The notes below the pieces were generated by a model. That model saw nothing but the letters and a program-made list of their open reading frames with translations. It had not been told where the DNA came from and ran no database searches. This document shows positions 1-10,573 of a stretch of 64,000 nt of DNA, piece by piece. A program made the translations under genes and the position numbers. This DNA comes from Galdieria partita (lineage: Eukaryota; Rhodophyta; Bangiophyceae; Galdieriales; Galdieriaceae): the NCBI GenBank assembly GCA_025991245.1, contig BQMJ01000039.1, forward strand, positions 124,001 through 188,000. The letters run 5' to 3'. Each line of letters starts with the position of its first letter. Positions within the stretch are counted from its first letter, which is position 1.

Positions 1-452
1 CTGGAATGATTCCCATTTCATGGAAATATTTATAACAGTCTTTCATTGAACAATGTAAATATCACTCAAATATTACTATAACTGTAATAAGGCTTGCTTC
101 GATTTCAAAGTCTCTTATAAAGAGTTTCCATTTGTATGATAATCTTAAAAAAGCTTTCCAATAGAATACGACACAAGAAATGGTTGCCACTTGACCGAGT
201 TTTAGTTTATTTTAATATGATATCATTTCAAGTATTCCACCTATAGAAATCACTATAAAAACTTATTCTTCATAGAAAACGACTCCTCCTTTTTAGAGTA
301 TCATGAGATGCCAACATCCATCCAATATTCCAATGGTTGATTAGACTCTAAGAGAACCAAACAATTGCCAGATAAGCATACAAAATATATCTCTTCATAG
401 CAACAACTTATGAATACCCTTTCCGAATGGGCACTGCATAACTTGTGATATC
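1..452. other. Intergenic, no gene seen
   Basis: This AT-rich stretch lies downstream of the leftward zinc-ribbon gene that ends at 453. Neither strand shows a long reading frame or a family motif. It may hold the 3' untranslated region of that gene and of a neighbour beyond the left edge. Confidence 0.5.
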
Positions 453-1470
453 TTATACTCTTTCTTTCCTTCCTTTGGCAATGAGTTTGCCAAGGAGCAA
501 CTTTGGGGTCGCTTCTGGTGAAGGATTTTCCAGAATCACTATACCTGAATTGGATGGAAGTGGTTCAATCAACGTAGTTACAAAACCACAAGAGCCGCAT
601 TGAACTCGTTGAGGAGAACCTTGAAACAAAAGCCGAATCCCACATTTACGACAAATACAATGACGTGTAGGTCTAGATCGATCAACATTGGAAGAATCCA
701 AACTGTTAGTAGCAGTTGCAACATGACTTGTTCTGGTTTGGGCGTTGGACAAAGTTTCTTGGAAGCGAGAGGACTCCTGTCTTTGGTTCGCTGGTGTGCT
801 CCTACGACTAGTGACATTTGAAGAAGATACAGCAGAAGACAACATATTTCGAGGAGTCATAACAGTAATAGTACCACAACCACCACAACGAACACTCGTC
901 GCTCCAGAAGGAAATATAATGAAGCGATTGCAACCATAGCAAGTTCCAATACTGTGAGACTGCAACAACAAATCGACAGAAGGAGCTCCATTCTCGCCCA
1001 AAGATAATAAAGAACGACAATCTACAAAAAAGTTGAGTATTCTAAAAAGAAACAAAGCTTCATCATAATACTTAACTACCACATTGAATAAGTCCATAGT
1101 GCCTTTGAACCAATAACAACACTCCACAAAAGGGACATATACAATGAATGGGAGTAGAATGGCTTCTATAAAAGTTTCTCGGAGCATCCGGAGTGAATAC
1201 GTTTGTTCTATCTTCTCTCAAGTTTGTTCGAGGAAGGTAAGACCTTTCGGTGGGGTTGTGATGAAACGTATCGGTTGAATATGCAACTGGAAGCATATTC
1301 CTTTGGCCATTATCGTTTCCACTAGGAACGGAGTATATAGCTTCTCCCTGACCAAGACTCGATAATTGTTCACTACCTTGTCTTAAGTTACGTGAAGAAG
1401 CCACAGGTAAGGAGGCATGCATATGTGAATGTGCAATAGGAAGGCCATCTTCTTCTTCCGCATGATTCAT
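453..1470 (-). CDS. LSD1-type zinc-ribbon protein, three fingers
   Basis: Exons 1080..1470 and 453..1021, with a 58-nt intron, give about 319 aa. Three C-x2-C ... C-x(1-2)-C ribbons of the plant LSD1/LOL type are visible near residues 107-133, 158-180 and 250-273. Each has the C-x2-C, short hydrophobic block and C-x2-C layout. The first closes as C-D-C across the splice. The linkers are Ser/Thr/Asn-rich and look disordered, and the tail is basic. In plants LSD1-type fingers act in transcription and cell-death control; the role here is inferred only. ATGs in this frame also occur at 1515 and 1485. I chose 1470 because the divergent fluoride exporter starts at 1501, leaving 30 bp for both 5' regions. 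Confidence 0.75.
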
Positions 1471-1500
1471 GAATGCACATTTCATATGAGTGCTCAACGA

Positions 1501-3292
1501 ATGAACGAAGATCATCAAACAGAGAGTACATCACTTGATGACTTTGCCGAAAGATATGCTGTGGATGGAATAGAAGAAGAATTGTATCGTCAAGGAGAAC
1601 ATCAATCTCCTATATTGACTCCAGCTTCCATCTCTAATAAGCCTTCTCCTTATCATCTCAAAGCATATGGCTTTACCAATCACTGGTTGGAACACTTATT
1701 AAGAGATGTTGTAATGCTTTCCTTATTTTCCGTTTTTGGAGTATTAACTAGAATTGGACTTTCTCTTTTATTTGGTCCTGAACACGCAAACGTGACTTCA
1801 AAGACGAGAGCTTTATTTTATGATTTGCCTCCTAACGCCGTTGGTTCCTTTTTTATGGGTATATTTGTAGCAGGCAAGTCATATATACCTAATCAATCAG
1901 CACCTACAATATATCTATCTTTTACAACGGGTTATATGGGTTCTGTAACAAGTAAGTCTTGCCCTTGAGAGAGCAGTATAATATGAATATTAGACTATAA
2001 TTAGCGTTTGCTTCCTGGAATCAACAAGCCGTAGAAATGTTCGCTGGTGGAAACAAAGTTGGGGCTCTGTTTGAGTTAGTTATTGGTGTAGAATTGTGTT
2101 ATTTTTCGTTTATGATGGGTCTGCATAGTGAATGGGCACTGAAAGGCTTTGTTCGTGACTATCTTAAAGCACTAATCAATCGAGGTATGGTAGGAAATAA
2201 TATTGAGGAGCAAACTCGTGGAGACTGTTCTCAACAACAAGAAACCAGACAAGAAAATGGTGTAGAGTCTACTTCAACTTCTCATGTTGTGGATACCCAA
2301 AGAGACTCTTCTATGTTTGGTTCTATTTCCAGAGCAAGTTTGGAGATTCATCTCGAGAACATTCAGAGAGAACTAAATGAGAGAAACAATAGACTATCGA
2401 GTCCTCGTCGTTCGAGTATTTCAGATGACTTTCTTGGTCATCTTGCTTTTCAGTTGAATTCTGTTATTGAGAGAATGGGTCGGAAAACTTTTGCCGATGA
2501 ACGATATGAAAGACAACAAGAACAGCAAGACAACTCAAAGGGCATTCAACAAACTCAATTACATCGAAAGTCACAAGTTATGAAGCCTAACCAAATGGCT
2601 TCCCAAGAGGATCAGCGGTTTTCAAACAAATTACTTTTGGTCTTAGGTTTAATATCTTTTGGTAATGATAAGGTTTTTTGTTTGATAGATTTGATTTCAC
2701 TTGTTTCAACAGTTCTTGTTTATGGCGGTTTTATTAGTGCAGCTGTTGCAGATTCGGATAGACAAAGAAGGAGTTATTGGTTTGCTTGTATATTCGGTCC
2801 ATTTGGTATTTGTTTTTTTTTGAATACTTTGGATATCCTATTGAGATGATCTTTTCGAGGTGCCATTTCTCGTTGGCAATTAGCAACTCTGAATCGAAAT
2901 GTTACATGGTTTCCAAAAGGCACTTTTATTACGAATATGATAGCAAGTGCATTGGATGCTGTAAGCTAAACAAGTTCTTTATATTCTTTCTCTTATTTGG
3001 GTATGACATGCACAGGCTTTTGCAGCTATTTTACTTTATCATGATGGATATTGGTCTTTTGTTATACTTCATGGTCTTTCGTTAGGTTTTTGTGGTGATA
3101 TGAGTACAGTGTCTACATTTGTTGGAGAAATGTATTCAATAGCCAAGTAAGTTGATTGGGATGAATTGTGTATCAACTAAATAATAATTTGTGTAAAGGT
3201 TACATCATAAGTATTTATATGTGTCTATATCTGTCATTTTGGGTCAAGTTATTGGATTGTTGATTTATGGAATACCTTATTGGATAAAGTAA
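1501..3292 (+). CDS. FEX: Fluoride exporter, two fused CrcB/Fluc domains
   Basis: Exons 1501..1951, 2005..2805, 2860..2960, 3016..3146 and 3199..3292 give about 525 aa. Each half carries CrcB/Fluc hallmarks. The first has PPNAVGSF and, across the intron 1 splice, GYMGSVTTFASW. The second has GPFGAISRWQL (restored by splicing intron 2), PKGTFITN and GFCGDMSTVSTF. The fused two-domain form is the usual eukaryotic FEX, a plasma-membrane F- channel/exporter that protects the cell from fluoride. A hydrophilic linker of roughly 150 residues lies between the halves, so this protein is longer than yeast FEX (about 375 aa). Fluoride export suits acid habitats, where HF enters cells. ATGs at 1486 and 1462 are alternative starts. 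Confidence 0.88.
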
Positions 3293-3409
3293 TCATTTCA
3301 CCTACACTATTATTGTTGTATGAGAAAAGATACAACAAAAATATAGACATTCCAACATTATTTATCCCAACTAACGCTTTTCAATCCTACAACCAAAGCA
3401 AACGTGTTG

Positions 3410-3841
3410 CTAACGGAGTCGAACAGTAATCCGACCTTTTGTGGTATCATATGGCGATATCTCCACTTTAACCCTATCTCCTTCTAGGATTCGAATGAGA
3501 TTCTTGCGAAGTTTTCCAGCGATATGAGCCAGTATGACGGAACCATTATCTAACTCTACTCGGAATACTGCATTGGGTAAAGTATCTATAACTTTTCCTT
3601 CGGCTTCCAACATATCCTTTTTCACCTTTGCGGCCATCCACACAAAACCTTTGGAAAGAGTCGGACGAGTATTGACTGTCAACTTTGTAGACAATATTAC
3701 TCTATGAGGCATACATTGACAACAGAAACGCTCCTTACAAAAAGCCAAACATGGTCTCCTTGGCTTTGTATAGGAACCATTCAAATAGCAGTTGAAGCTT
3801 GTGAATCCCAACGCTTTCTTCATAGGGATTGGCAACATCAT
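3410..3841 (-). CDS. infA: Translation initiation factor IF-1, organellar type
   Basis: Single exon, 143 aa from the ATG at 3841. Residues about 72-143 form a bacterial-type S1/OB-fold IF-1, with [24 protein letters not shown] and [18 protein letters not shown]-1 binds the 30S A-site during initiation. The first 70 residues are an extension with Ser, Arg, Cys and few acidic residues, as expected of an organelle-targeting peptide, so this is probably a plastid factor encoded in the nucleus. It converges with the fluoride exporter, leaving 117 bp between the stops. Confidence 0.88.
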   Translation of the reverse strand: MMLPIPMKKALGFTSFNCYLNGSYTKPRRPCLAFCKERFCCQCMPHRVILSTKLTVNTRPTLSKGFVWMAAKVKKDMLEAEGKVIDTLPNAVFRVELDNGSVILAHIAGKLRKNLIRILEGDRVKVEISPYDTTKGRITVRLR

Positions 3842-4724
3842 CCAATAAAATCATCACTGCAGTGAAATGAACAAAACGACTTTTATTGTACTATTAGGAG
3901 ACATAGAAACTAGTCTTTGAGTATTTCAAAGATTGATTATATTCTCTGTAAGATTATCTTCGACAAATAGAGTTTGTCTATCTACAAATTTCCATTGTTG
4001 AGAGCGTACTTGAGACAGTATTACAAGGATTGTTTGATAGTTCAGGTCGTGAAAGAGACATATTTTCAAGCTGAAATTGCCTTTTCACGGTTTTTCTATC
4101 CAAGTATTCTTTCTCCGAGTGATCACTGTCCGACGTGAAGTATCCATCACGGCAGAAAAACAGCACTCGTTGCTCTCTTAATACTTGTAACTGGTATTTT
4201 GAAACTACAGTTTGAAACTGTTCTTTATTACAGAATAGGATCAATATATGAATAGTTGTGTGACTCGCAAGTGAGGACGGACGGGAATCCACACAAATTC
4301 AATGCATAACAATCAATTGATATACACACACCCACACCCACACACATATATATATATATATATTAATATTATTGACCAAGTGTGAGTACTTTTGTCACGT
4401 TGCTTCTCTTATAGTGTTAATATCATAGACATAGTATATACAGCATGAAACAATTGCATCTAGTACAGACATCTATTCTTTATTCTTCCTCAAAGGAGAA
4501 ATATCAAAGTTATGAAGTTATATTTAGGAAATATGAAACTTGAAGTTTTAGAAATAGAAAAACCACAGACACTTTATCTTGACTTTGTTTGTACTATATT
4601 TAGATAGATATCGTAAACTGACTCATTAAGATTGGAAAGAATACTCAACAAAGGATGCAGTTCCTTTTGAACAATTCTAAAAGATGGTCAAAGAAATTCA
4701 TTGTGTGGGAACAAAAGGCGTTCC
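3842..4724. other. Intergenic with microsatellite and short uORF
   Basis: This region contains the CA/TA repeat at 4322-4370. Leftward open frames within it lack a convincing ATG. A rightward upstream ORF (ATG at 4684, stop ending 4728, 14 codons) overlaps the ATG of the next gene and could lower its translation. Confidence 0.4.
4322..4370. repeat. CA/TA microsatellite
   Basis: A simple tract of ACAC and CCCACA units runs directly into an (AT)n run of about 18 nt. It is a low-complexity repeat between convergent and rightward genes, with no sign of a mobile element. Confidence 0.9.
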
Positions 4725-6545
4725 ATGACTTCGACTCATCGAACTGGAAGGCCTCCACTGTTATTTGCAAATAAACCCGAGTCGGAACTTACTGAAGAAG
4801 AAAAGAGACTAAAAGCACAAATTATTAAACGAAGAGAACGACAGAAGAGAGCTTACAGACGAAAGAAGCTTGGTAAGAAGGATGAATCGCAAGCACCCAC
4901 TTCAAAGCTGGAATGGACTGAAGACTGGAACGATGAATTTATTTCTCACAATAGTAAAAAAGACATAACTCTTACCCATTTTACTAGAAGTAACTTATCG
5001 TTGGCATATGCTTCATTTTCCAATTTTACCACGTTTCGAAAACACCTTGTCAGTGAACTTGAGCAAGGCCTCTCCAGCCTAGATAGTGATGTTCAAAAGC
5101 TGTTAGGATCGTTCTTGGTTTTTCCGAGTTCTTTTACTCTAGAAGCAGCGTTGGTAGTGGGAAATTTCCTCAGTCCCAACGTTGTAGAAGAAATATTACG
5201 ACTCTTTTTGTGGAAGGGCTTCATTTATGTAGACGAAGACATACGGTTCTTTTTAAATCCTTTAGTGAGACGGTATTTAGAATGGCACTATTGTAGACCA
5301 CTGAATTCACCTGGAAGATTTTCTCTTATGGAAGCCGAAACAGCTATTTATCAATATTTTTATGAACAGATAAAGGAGCGAGCTCGAGATCATAAGATAT
5401 ATGTTTCAGGTTTGGATCGTAAAATGTCGATGAAATTTGTTGATAGAGAACGAGACAATATTCTAATCTGTTTGAAACATGCACGAAGAAGGAGCAAAGA
5501 TTGTTTGCAAGATTTCCTGAGCAAAGGTGGCAGTATTTTTCGTTTCGGCTTAAGAGCAGAAAAACGTCTTCATTATTTTGGAGATGCTTTAGGACTTTGT
5601 TGCTGTTCAGAATTTTCTTGTTCATCTCACTCGAAAATGAACAATGCGTATGATGTTTCAAATTATTCTTGGAATAGTGAGCAGGAAGCCATATTATTAT
5701 ATCATTTAGCTGAGTCTTATGCGGACGCTATGCAATGGGAAAAAGCAGAAACATTTGCACGATGCAGCATTCATTTGCTGGAAAAGCTGCATTTGGAAAT
5801 TTCGAGTTGTTCTTATTTTCCACCTTTATTATTACTTGGCAATATATTATACGAAACTGAACGTTTTGAAGAAGCCAAAGTATCTATCTTATCCGCGATG
5901 GATTCCATTCGACGTTTTGGTCTTTATTATTCGTCATATACTGCCAACGCATTTATTCTTCTTGTCAATCTCTTTTTGCAAGAGAATGATATTTTCCGTG
6001 CTCAACAAACTGCTTCTGATTTACTAGAAATAGTTAACAAGATTGGCTTTGAAGATTTGCCTTTATTTGCAGACACAATGGGAATGTTTGGTCTTATTTC
6101 TTATGCTTCAGGTGATTTAGTTGAAGCAGAAAGGAAATTACGATTGGCATTAGAATCATTGAGCAATTGGAGTTGTTCGCACTTATGGTTTGATGTTCCT
6201 ATGAAGCATTGTATGCATTTAGACTTGTGGCTGATGGATTCTCTTTCGAGAGTATTGAGAGCTCAAGGTAAATATGAAGAAGCAGATAAATATAAGGAAG
6301 GAGTTGAGACGATTGCTACGGAAAGAGATATTTGTTTACGATATGTTTCAGATACTTCCATATCTCCTCATAAATGGACAGTGCAAGACCTCGATTGTTC
6401 TGCCAACTTGCATGGATGGAATAGTATTCCTATTTTTATGGAGTCTGAAGAAACCAACGAAAGACTATTTTCTAATGATAGTTGGAATATGTTTTATTCA
6501 TTTTCTCCAAATGAGCAACGTGTTTTTATCAAACATGTTTGTTGA
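4725..6545 (+). CDS. TPR-like helical repeat protein, basic N-terminus
   Basis: Single exon, 606 aa from the first in-frame ATG at 4725 (MTSTHRTGRPPLLF). Residues about 18-56 are very Lys/Arg/Glu-rich and look like a nuclear-localisation or basic helix. The middle part is helical. Residues about 330-530 contain paired helices typical of tetratricopeptide repeats, for example AESYADAMQWEKAETFA, GNILYETERFEEAKVSI and YASGDLVEAERKLRLALESL. No catalytic motif was seen. TPR arrays usually mediate protein-protein contact, and the partner is unknown. A 14-codon upstream ORF overlaps the start. Confidence 0.7.
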   Translation: MTSTHRTGRPPLLFANKPESELTEEEKRLKAQIIKRRERQKRAYRRKKLGKKDESQAPTSKLEWTEDWNDEFISHNSKKDITLTHFTRSNLSLAYASFSNFTTFRKHLVSELEQGLSSLDSDVQKLLGSFLVFPSSFTLEAALVVGNFLSPNVVEEILRLFLWKGFIYVDEDIRFFLNPLVRRYLEWHYCRPLNSPGRFSLMEAETAIYQYFYEQIKERARDHKIYVSGLDRKMSMKFVDRERDNILICLKHARRRSKDCLQDFLSKGGSIFRFGLRAEKRLHYFGDALGLCCCSEFSCSSHSKMNNAYDVSNYSWNSEQEAILLYHLAESYADAMQWEKAETFARCSIHLLEKLHLEISSCSYFPPLLLLGNILYETERFEEAKVSILSAMDSIRRFGLYYSSYTANAFILLVNLFLQENDIFRAQQTASDLLEIVNKIGFEDLPLFADTMGMFGLISYASGDLVEAERKLRLALESLSNWSCSHLWFDVPMKHCMHLDLWLMDSLSRVLRAQGKYEEADKYKEGVETIATERDICLRYVSDTSISPHKWTVQDLDCSANLHGWNSIPIFMESEETNERLFSNDSWNMFYSFSPNEQRVFIKHVC

Positions 6546-6825
6546 CTTGTGTGGAATGTTGGATCTCCCACGGAAGAGGGAAAGGGTTCCTCTACTTGAT
6601 GATAGAGTATCTACGAGTCCTTGTTTTGTGTGTGCAACGAACTGTATAAAAGAACATAGACCTCATAAAAATACAAGTATATTGAGAGTATCCACAGTGT
6701 CTATAAAGCACAGGGACAATCTCTGTTATGAAAGAACAACAAACAGGGGTTTAGGAAAGGTTTGTCCATTGGGAGTCTGATGATTGCAATAAGTTAAAAT
6801 ATAATAGTTTCCCTTTAGACTGAAT

Positions 6826-7713
6826 ATGTTACTAATGGATTCTTGTACCTGCACTACTTCCATCATTCCTTCTTTTTTCTTATCAAGAGAACTTGTATTT
6901 GATAGGAAGGATGTGGTCATAGCTTGTGCTGATCTCATAGGTGCCACTATATGGATTCTCTTCTGGCAGTGGATGGCTTCCAAGGATTGGATAGAAAGGA
7001 CGATTAGTAGAAAGATTGTTCATATGACTTGTACTCCTTTGTTTGTACTTACTTGGCCACTCTTTACTGACTTGTCTGGGTCACGTTGGGTTGCGTGTAT
7101 AGTTCCACTGCTTATGGGCTTCCGATTATGGATTGCTGGAAAGGGTTGGTCGAGTGACACCATAAGCAAAGTATGTTTTGCAAGTGTGTATTATTGCGTT
7201 AGTTCTCGTTAACGTTGTTGTAGATTGTTTCAAGAAAAGGTTCCACAGAAGAAGCTTTGAAAGGTCCTCTTTATTATGTTATTGTGACTTTTTTGGTTAC
7301 CTTGTTCCTTTGGAAAGATAGTCCACTTGGTATTGTTGCTTTGATGCAACTCTGCCTTGGGGATGGTTTTGCAGAAGTGATTGGTCGTCGCTGGGGAAAA
7401 TCACTTACTTGGCCCTTTTGTCGAGACAAAAGTGTAATAGGAACCTTTGCATTTTCTATTGCAGGTTTTCTTGCTTCATATTTTGCTCTTGTATACTTTA
7501 AAAGTGTGGGTACCAAGTTTCTCGGAGCTGGGGAGCTTTCTATTTTTTCTCTTTTAGTTGTCACGTTAACTTGTTCCGCTGTTGAATTGGTAGGTTACTC
7601 GTATGTTATTTAACTAGTCTTACTGAGTTGTCTAGGTAAACTTTTTAGATGACAACTTTTCAGTTCCTTTCATGGCTGTACTCATTGGCTCGCTTCTATT
7701 GAGAAACAACTGA
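6826..7713 (+). CDS. VTE5: Phytol kinase / dolichol-kinase-like CTP:prenol kinase
   Basis: Exons 6826..7170, 7224..7589 and 7636..7713 give 262 aa. It has several hydrophobic segments and the family motifs SRKIVHM (about residue 64), LCLGDGFAEVIGRRWGKS, the basic pair before SVIGTFAFS, and the C-terminal VELVNFLDDNFSVPF, which is completed only after splicing intron 2. The VTE5/FOLK family phosphorylates phytol or farnesol in the plastid envelope, recycling chlorophyll phytol into tocopherol. The N-terminus from the ATG at 6826 is short for a transit peptide. A splice-acceptor-like CTTTAG at about 6813-6818 suggests an upstream exon may exist. Confidence 0.8.
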
Positions 7714-7838
7714 CTCAATGGATTCACAAAAGTCAAAATGAATGGCGCGAGTCAATTCGAAGGTTCGATTGGCATTTTAAAAGCAAATGATGTTACGCGA
7801 GATCGATAAAGCAAATTGTTTTGTCTGGATATCATTAA

Positions 7839-8282
7839 ATGACTGCATTCGTCACTGCCACATATTTTGTACACTCTCCTTCAGTACTTCAACGAGGCAT
7901 ATCTACGAGACTAGTCCGTAATAGTTCTATCCAGCAAACCAAACATATAAAAACTTTCAAACCTATCCATATGAAAGCCGAAACAACGGAACAAAAGGAG
8001 TCTCCCTACAAAAAGTTGGAAGAAAATATGCAGACAAAGAAAAACGCAGAGTATCGAGGTCCACAAGGATTTACTCCTTATGCGGAAATTGTGAATGGGT
8101 AAGTAAACGTGAATTGGATTGGAACTTCAACTCATGAGTCCCATAGGCGTCTTGCAATGATAGGATTCTTCTCTATGATTGTCGCAGAACTTGTTAACCC
8201 ATCTCATCCTTCCTTACTGAAACAAATGGAGATAATCTTTCCGTTTGATAAACTTCCTTTTATTGGAAATATTTTGGGTTGA
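7839..8282 (+). CDS. One-helix high-light-inducible-type protein
   Basis: Exons 7839..8098 and 8147..8282 give 131 aa. The Cab/ELIP/HLIP signature FTPYAEIVNGRLAMIGF spans the splice site. It carries the chlorophyll-ligating E-x2-N-G-R-x-A-M-x-G-F, followed by one membrane helix (SMIVAELV). The N-terminal 50 residues are Ser/Thr/Arg/Lys-rich, as in a plastid transit peptide. Family members bind pigment in the thylakoid for photoprotection or photosystem assembly. The short helix and single motif fit the one-helix class rather than a three-helix antenna. The gene converges with the deubiquitinase that ends at 8371. Confidence 0.85.
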
Positions 8283-8370
8283 AAAGACTTTGGTAAATAT
8301 ATTATGTACATATTGTAGGGAGACAAGGGATATAGATAGAAGATTATGTAATAAAGTTGCACATATTCTT

Positions 8371-9488
8371 TCATTTCTCTGTAACACTTCCATAATTCAA
8401 ATCGCCATTCTGATGCAACCATTTGATCAAATGAAAGATAAATGGTAATAGATTATGTCGTCTTCTATTCGATTCCTTTCGAATACTTTCTCTCTTCACT
8501 TTCTCTTCATCTATGCGATCTTGTAATTCTTTCATTTGCATAGAAATATTCGTTCGTTCCGACTCCAAAGTACAACCTCCCAAGACAGTTTGGTAAGATA
8601 GTAATTCCTACATTATGTGAGAATATAATTCAAGATTCTTGAAGTATACCTACTTGTTGCCATATCTTTAAAGGATCTCTAACAACTGCCAATAAATTGA
8701 AACGTATTTCTTCTTCACTATATTGTTGAATACGTTTCTGTATCTCTGAAATAGCTTCATCTGTCCAACTCTTTTCTGTAGTATATGAACCTAAAATCAT
8801 ACTCGTTTAACTGGATTCATTCACTCGTCAATTCCATACCTCTACAAATAGGACCCTTCTTCAAACCGTCCAATTCATAAATATTTCCTTTATATGGAAT
8901 GTAACTTATAAAATGAAAAGCATCGCTTCTTTCTTTCTCGTCCAACTATGTTTGTTCGAAAATACTTGAGTTCACTCCAGAAGAACTCTACAACCAACCT
9001 CGAAAGAGAAATGCTGTAATCCTGATAGGCTGTTATGTGCAGTGCGAATTGCTTCCGAGTTACTCAGTGCCAAACCACGGGTTTGTGGATCAAAGTCTCT
9101 CGTGAACTCTTTAAACTCGGCTAGTTCAGAGCCAAGTTCCAAGTCCTTTGCGTTGAAAATAACGGAAAGGAGTGCTTGAGTTCCACAAGCATTTTGGATA
9201 ACTTGATTGGCAAAGAACAAATCAGTATCTCGAGAATAAGACAATTCCTCTTCATTTCCTTGTTCCGGTAACCACTTGAATAGAAATATGAGACCATAAA
9301 CTGGCCTAAAGATTGATCATCCACAAAGCAAAGAGTATCGCCTAAACAACTTACTCTAAACTACGTAAGAAAGTAGCATCTAACTGTACAACTTCTTCTA
9401 CTTTGACATCTTTCACACCGAGGTCCTCCAGGAGTTGAGTAAAAACTGCTGGATCAGACTCTATTGTATTCCATCCGCCATCATCCAT
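8371..9488 (-). CDS. UCHL5: Ubiquitin C-terminal hydrolase, UCH37/UCHL5 type
   Basis: Exons 9355..9488, 8999..9305, 8840..8945, 8654..8790 and 8371..8607 give 306 aa. The start matches the family closely ([20 protein letters not shown]). The peptidase C12 catalytic set is visible: the oxyanion Gln with the Cys in [13 protein letters not shown], His in DAFHFISY, and Asp in YELDGL. The C-terminal helical ULD-type tail ends with [17 protein letters not shown], which in animals docks to RPN13 on the proteasome or to INO80. It therefore probably trims ubiquitin chains at the proteasome. The intron after SFE has an unusual GTTGGT donor. The ATG lies only 25 bp from the ATG of the divergent phosphodiesterase gene. 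Confidence 0.92.
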
Positions 9489-9513
9489 CGTTTGTTTTAC
9501 TTTTCTGTTGACA

Positions 9514-10526
9514 ATGTCCAAAGTTGGTTCATTCACACTACCAAAGATAGTGGGACATAGAGGAGTTGGAAAGGAAGGAGTTGTACCTGAAAATACTTTA
9601 AAAGGTTTTATTCTCTGTATGGAGAAAAATGTACCGGTATGCAATTCTTTTTATGGAACTTGGTGTTGGCTGACTCAGACTCTATTAGATTGTTGAAACT
9701 GATTTACGTGTTTGTAAAACTGGAGAAATTGTCCTATTCCACGGTACTCCGGTTGTATTCTTATCTATCAGAGAAAGTGTATAGTATTTACCTTGTTTGG
9801 TAACGTAGGAGGGAACTATTCCGTTTTACAAGGATGGAACAAGTCGAGTTGGTGATCTTTCAATGGAAGAGCTGAAAAGAGTGGACGTTGGTGGAGGACA
9901 CACGATTCCTTCATTGGAAGAATTGTTTGTTGCGATGGAAGAACGCAAGTCGAACATGGAGTTGAATTTGGAACTGAAAGGTGAGATTATTGTTTGCAAG
10001 AAGATTGTATACAATCTTTGAAATGTGAAGGAATACAGGTGAAGAGTGGAAGCGAAAAGAGTCTGGTGACCATCAAAGATTATTGTCACTTGTAGAAAAG
10101 TATCGTATGCAAGAAAGAGTAGACTATTGCTCATTTCATCATGAAGCTTTGGCACATCTGAAAGTCTTATGTCCACATGTAAAAATAACTTATTTGTTTA
10201 ATTATATGTTACAACCCACTCCTTTGGATTTTGTAGAACAAGTAAGTTTGTTTTATAGATATGAGTAGTCTGTACAAACGTATAGAGACCATCAGGCATA
10301 TTATGGAGGTGCCCATGGTGTTTCAATGCTCTATCATTATTTAACCAAAGAACAGGTTTGTATAGCTCATGAAAAAGGTTTGTCAGTTACGGTTTGGATG
10401 CCTTGGATATTCGATGATTCCGAAGAAGACTGGAAGAAATGTTTAGAAATTCAAGTCGACTTGATCTGTTCCAATCATCCTTTTGGTTTAATGAAGTATT
10501 TAAGTAATATTTCAGACTATAAGTGA
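9514..10526 (+). CDS. Glycerophosphodiester phosphodiesterase
   Basis: Exons 9514..9636, 9689..9751, 9809..9980, 10039..10241 and 10296..10526 give 263 aa. GDPD-family landmarks appear in order: IVGHRG (first catalytic His), PENTLKGF, VETDLRVCKTGEIVLFH (metal-binding E and D, second His), SRVGDLSMEELKRVDVGGG, IPSLEELF, and MELNLELKG. The enzyme hydrolyses glycerophosphodiesters to glycerol-3-phosphate and an alcohol, recycling lipids and phosphate. The residue after the second His is Gly rather than the usual Asp. There is no obvious signal peptide, so it is probably cytosolic. It is head to head with UCHL5. Confidence 0.85.
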
Positions 10527-10573
10527 AAATATATTTCCCAATCCCATTTATGTTGAACAAATATTAGCAATTC

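Noticed and set aside
2841-2860. In-frame TGA inside the fluoride exporter
   Set aside because: First looked like a recoded or broken codon. A 54-nt intron with good ends removes it and restores the conserved GPFGAISRW, so it is not recoding.
3978-4292. Leftward open frame of 104 codons
   Set aside because: It begins with GTG, has no early ATG and no motif, and overlaps a promoter-like intergenic region; not called as a gene.
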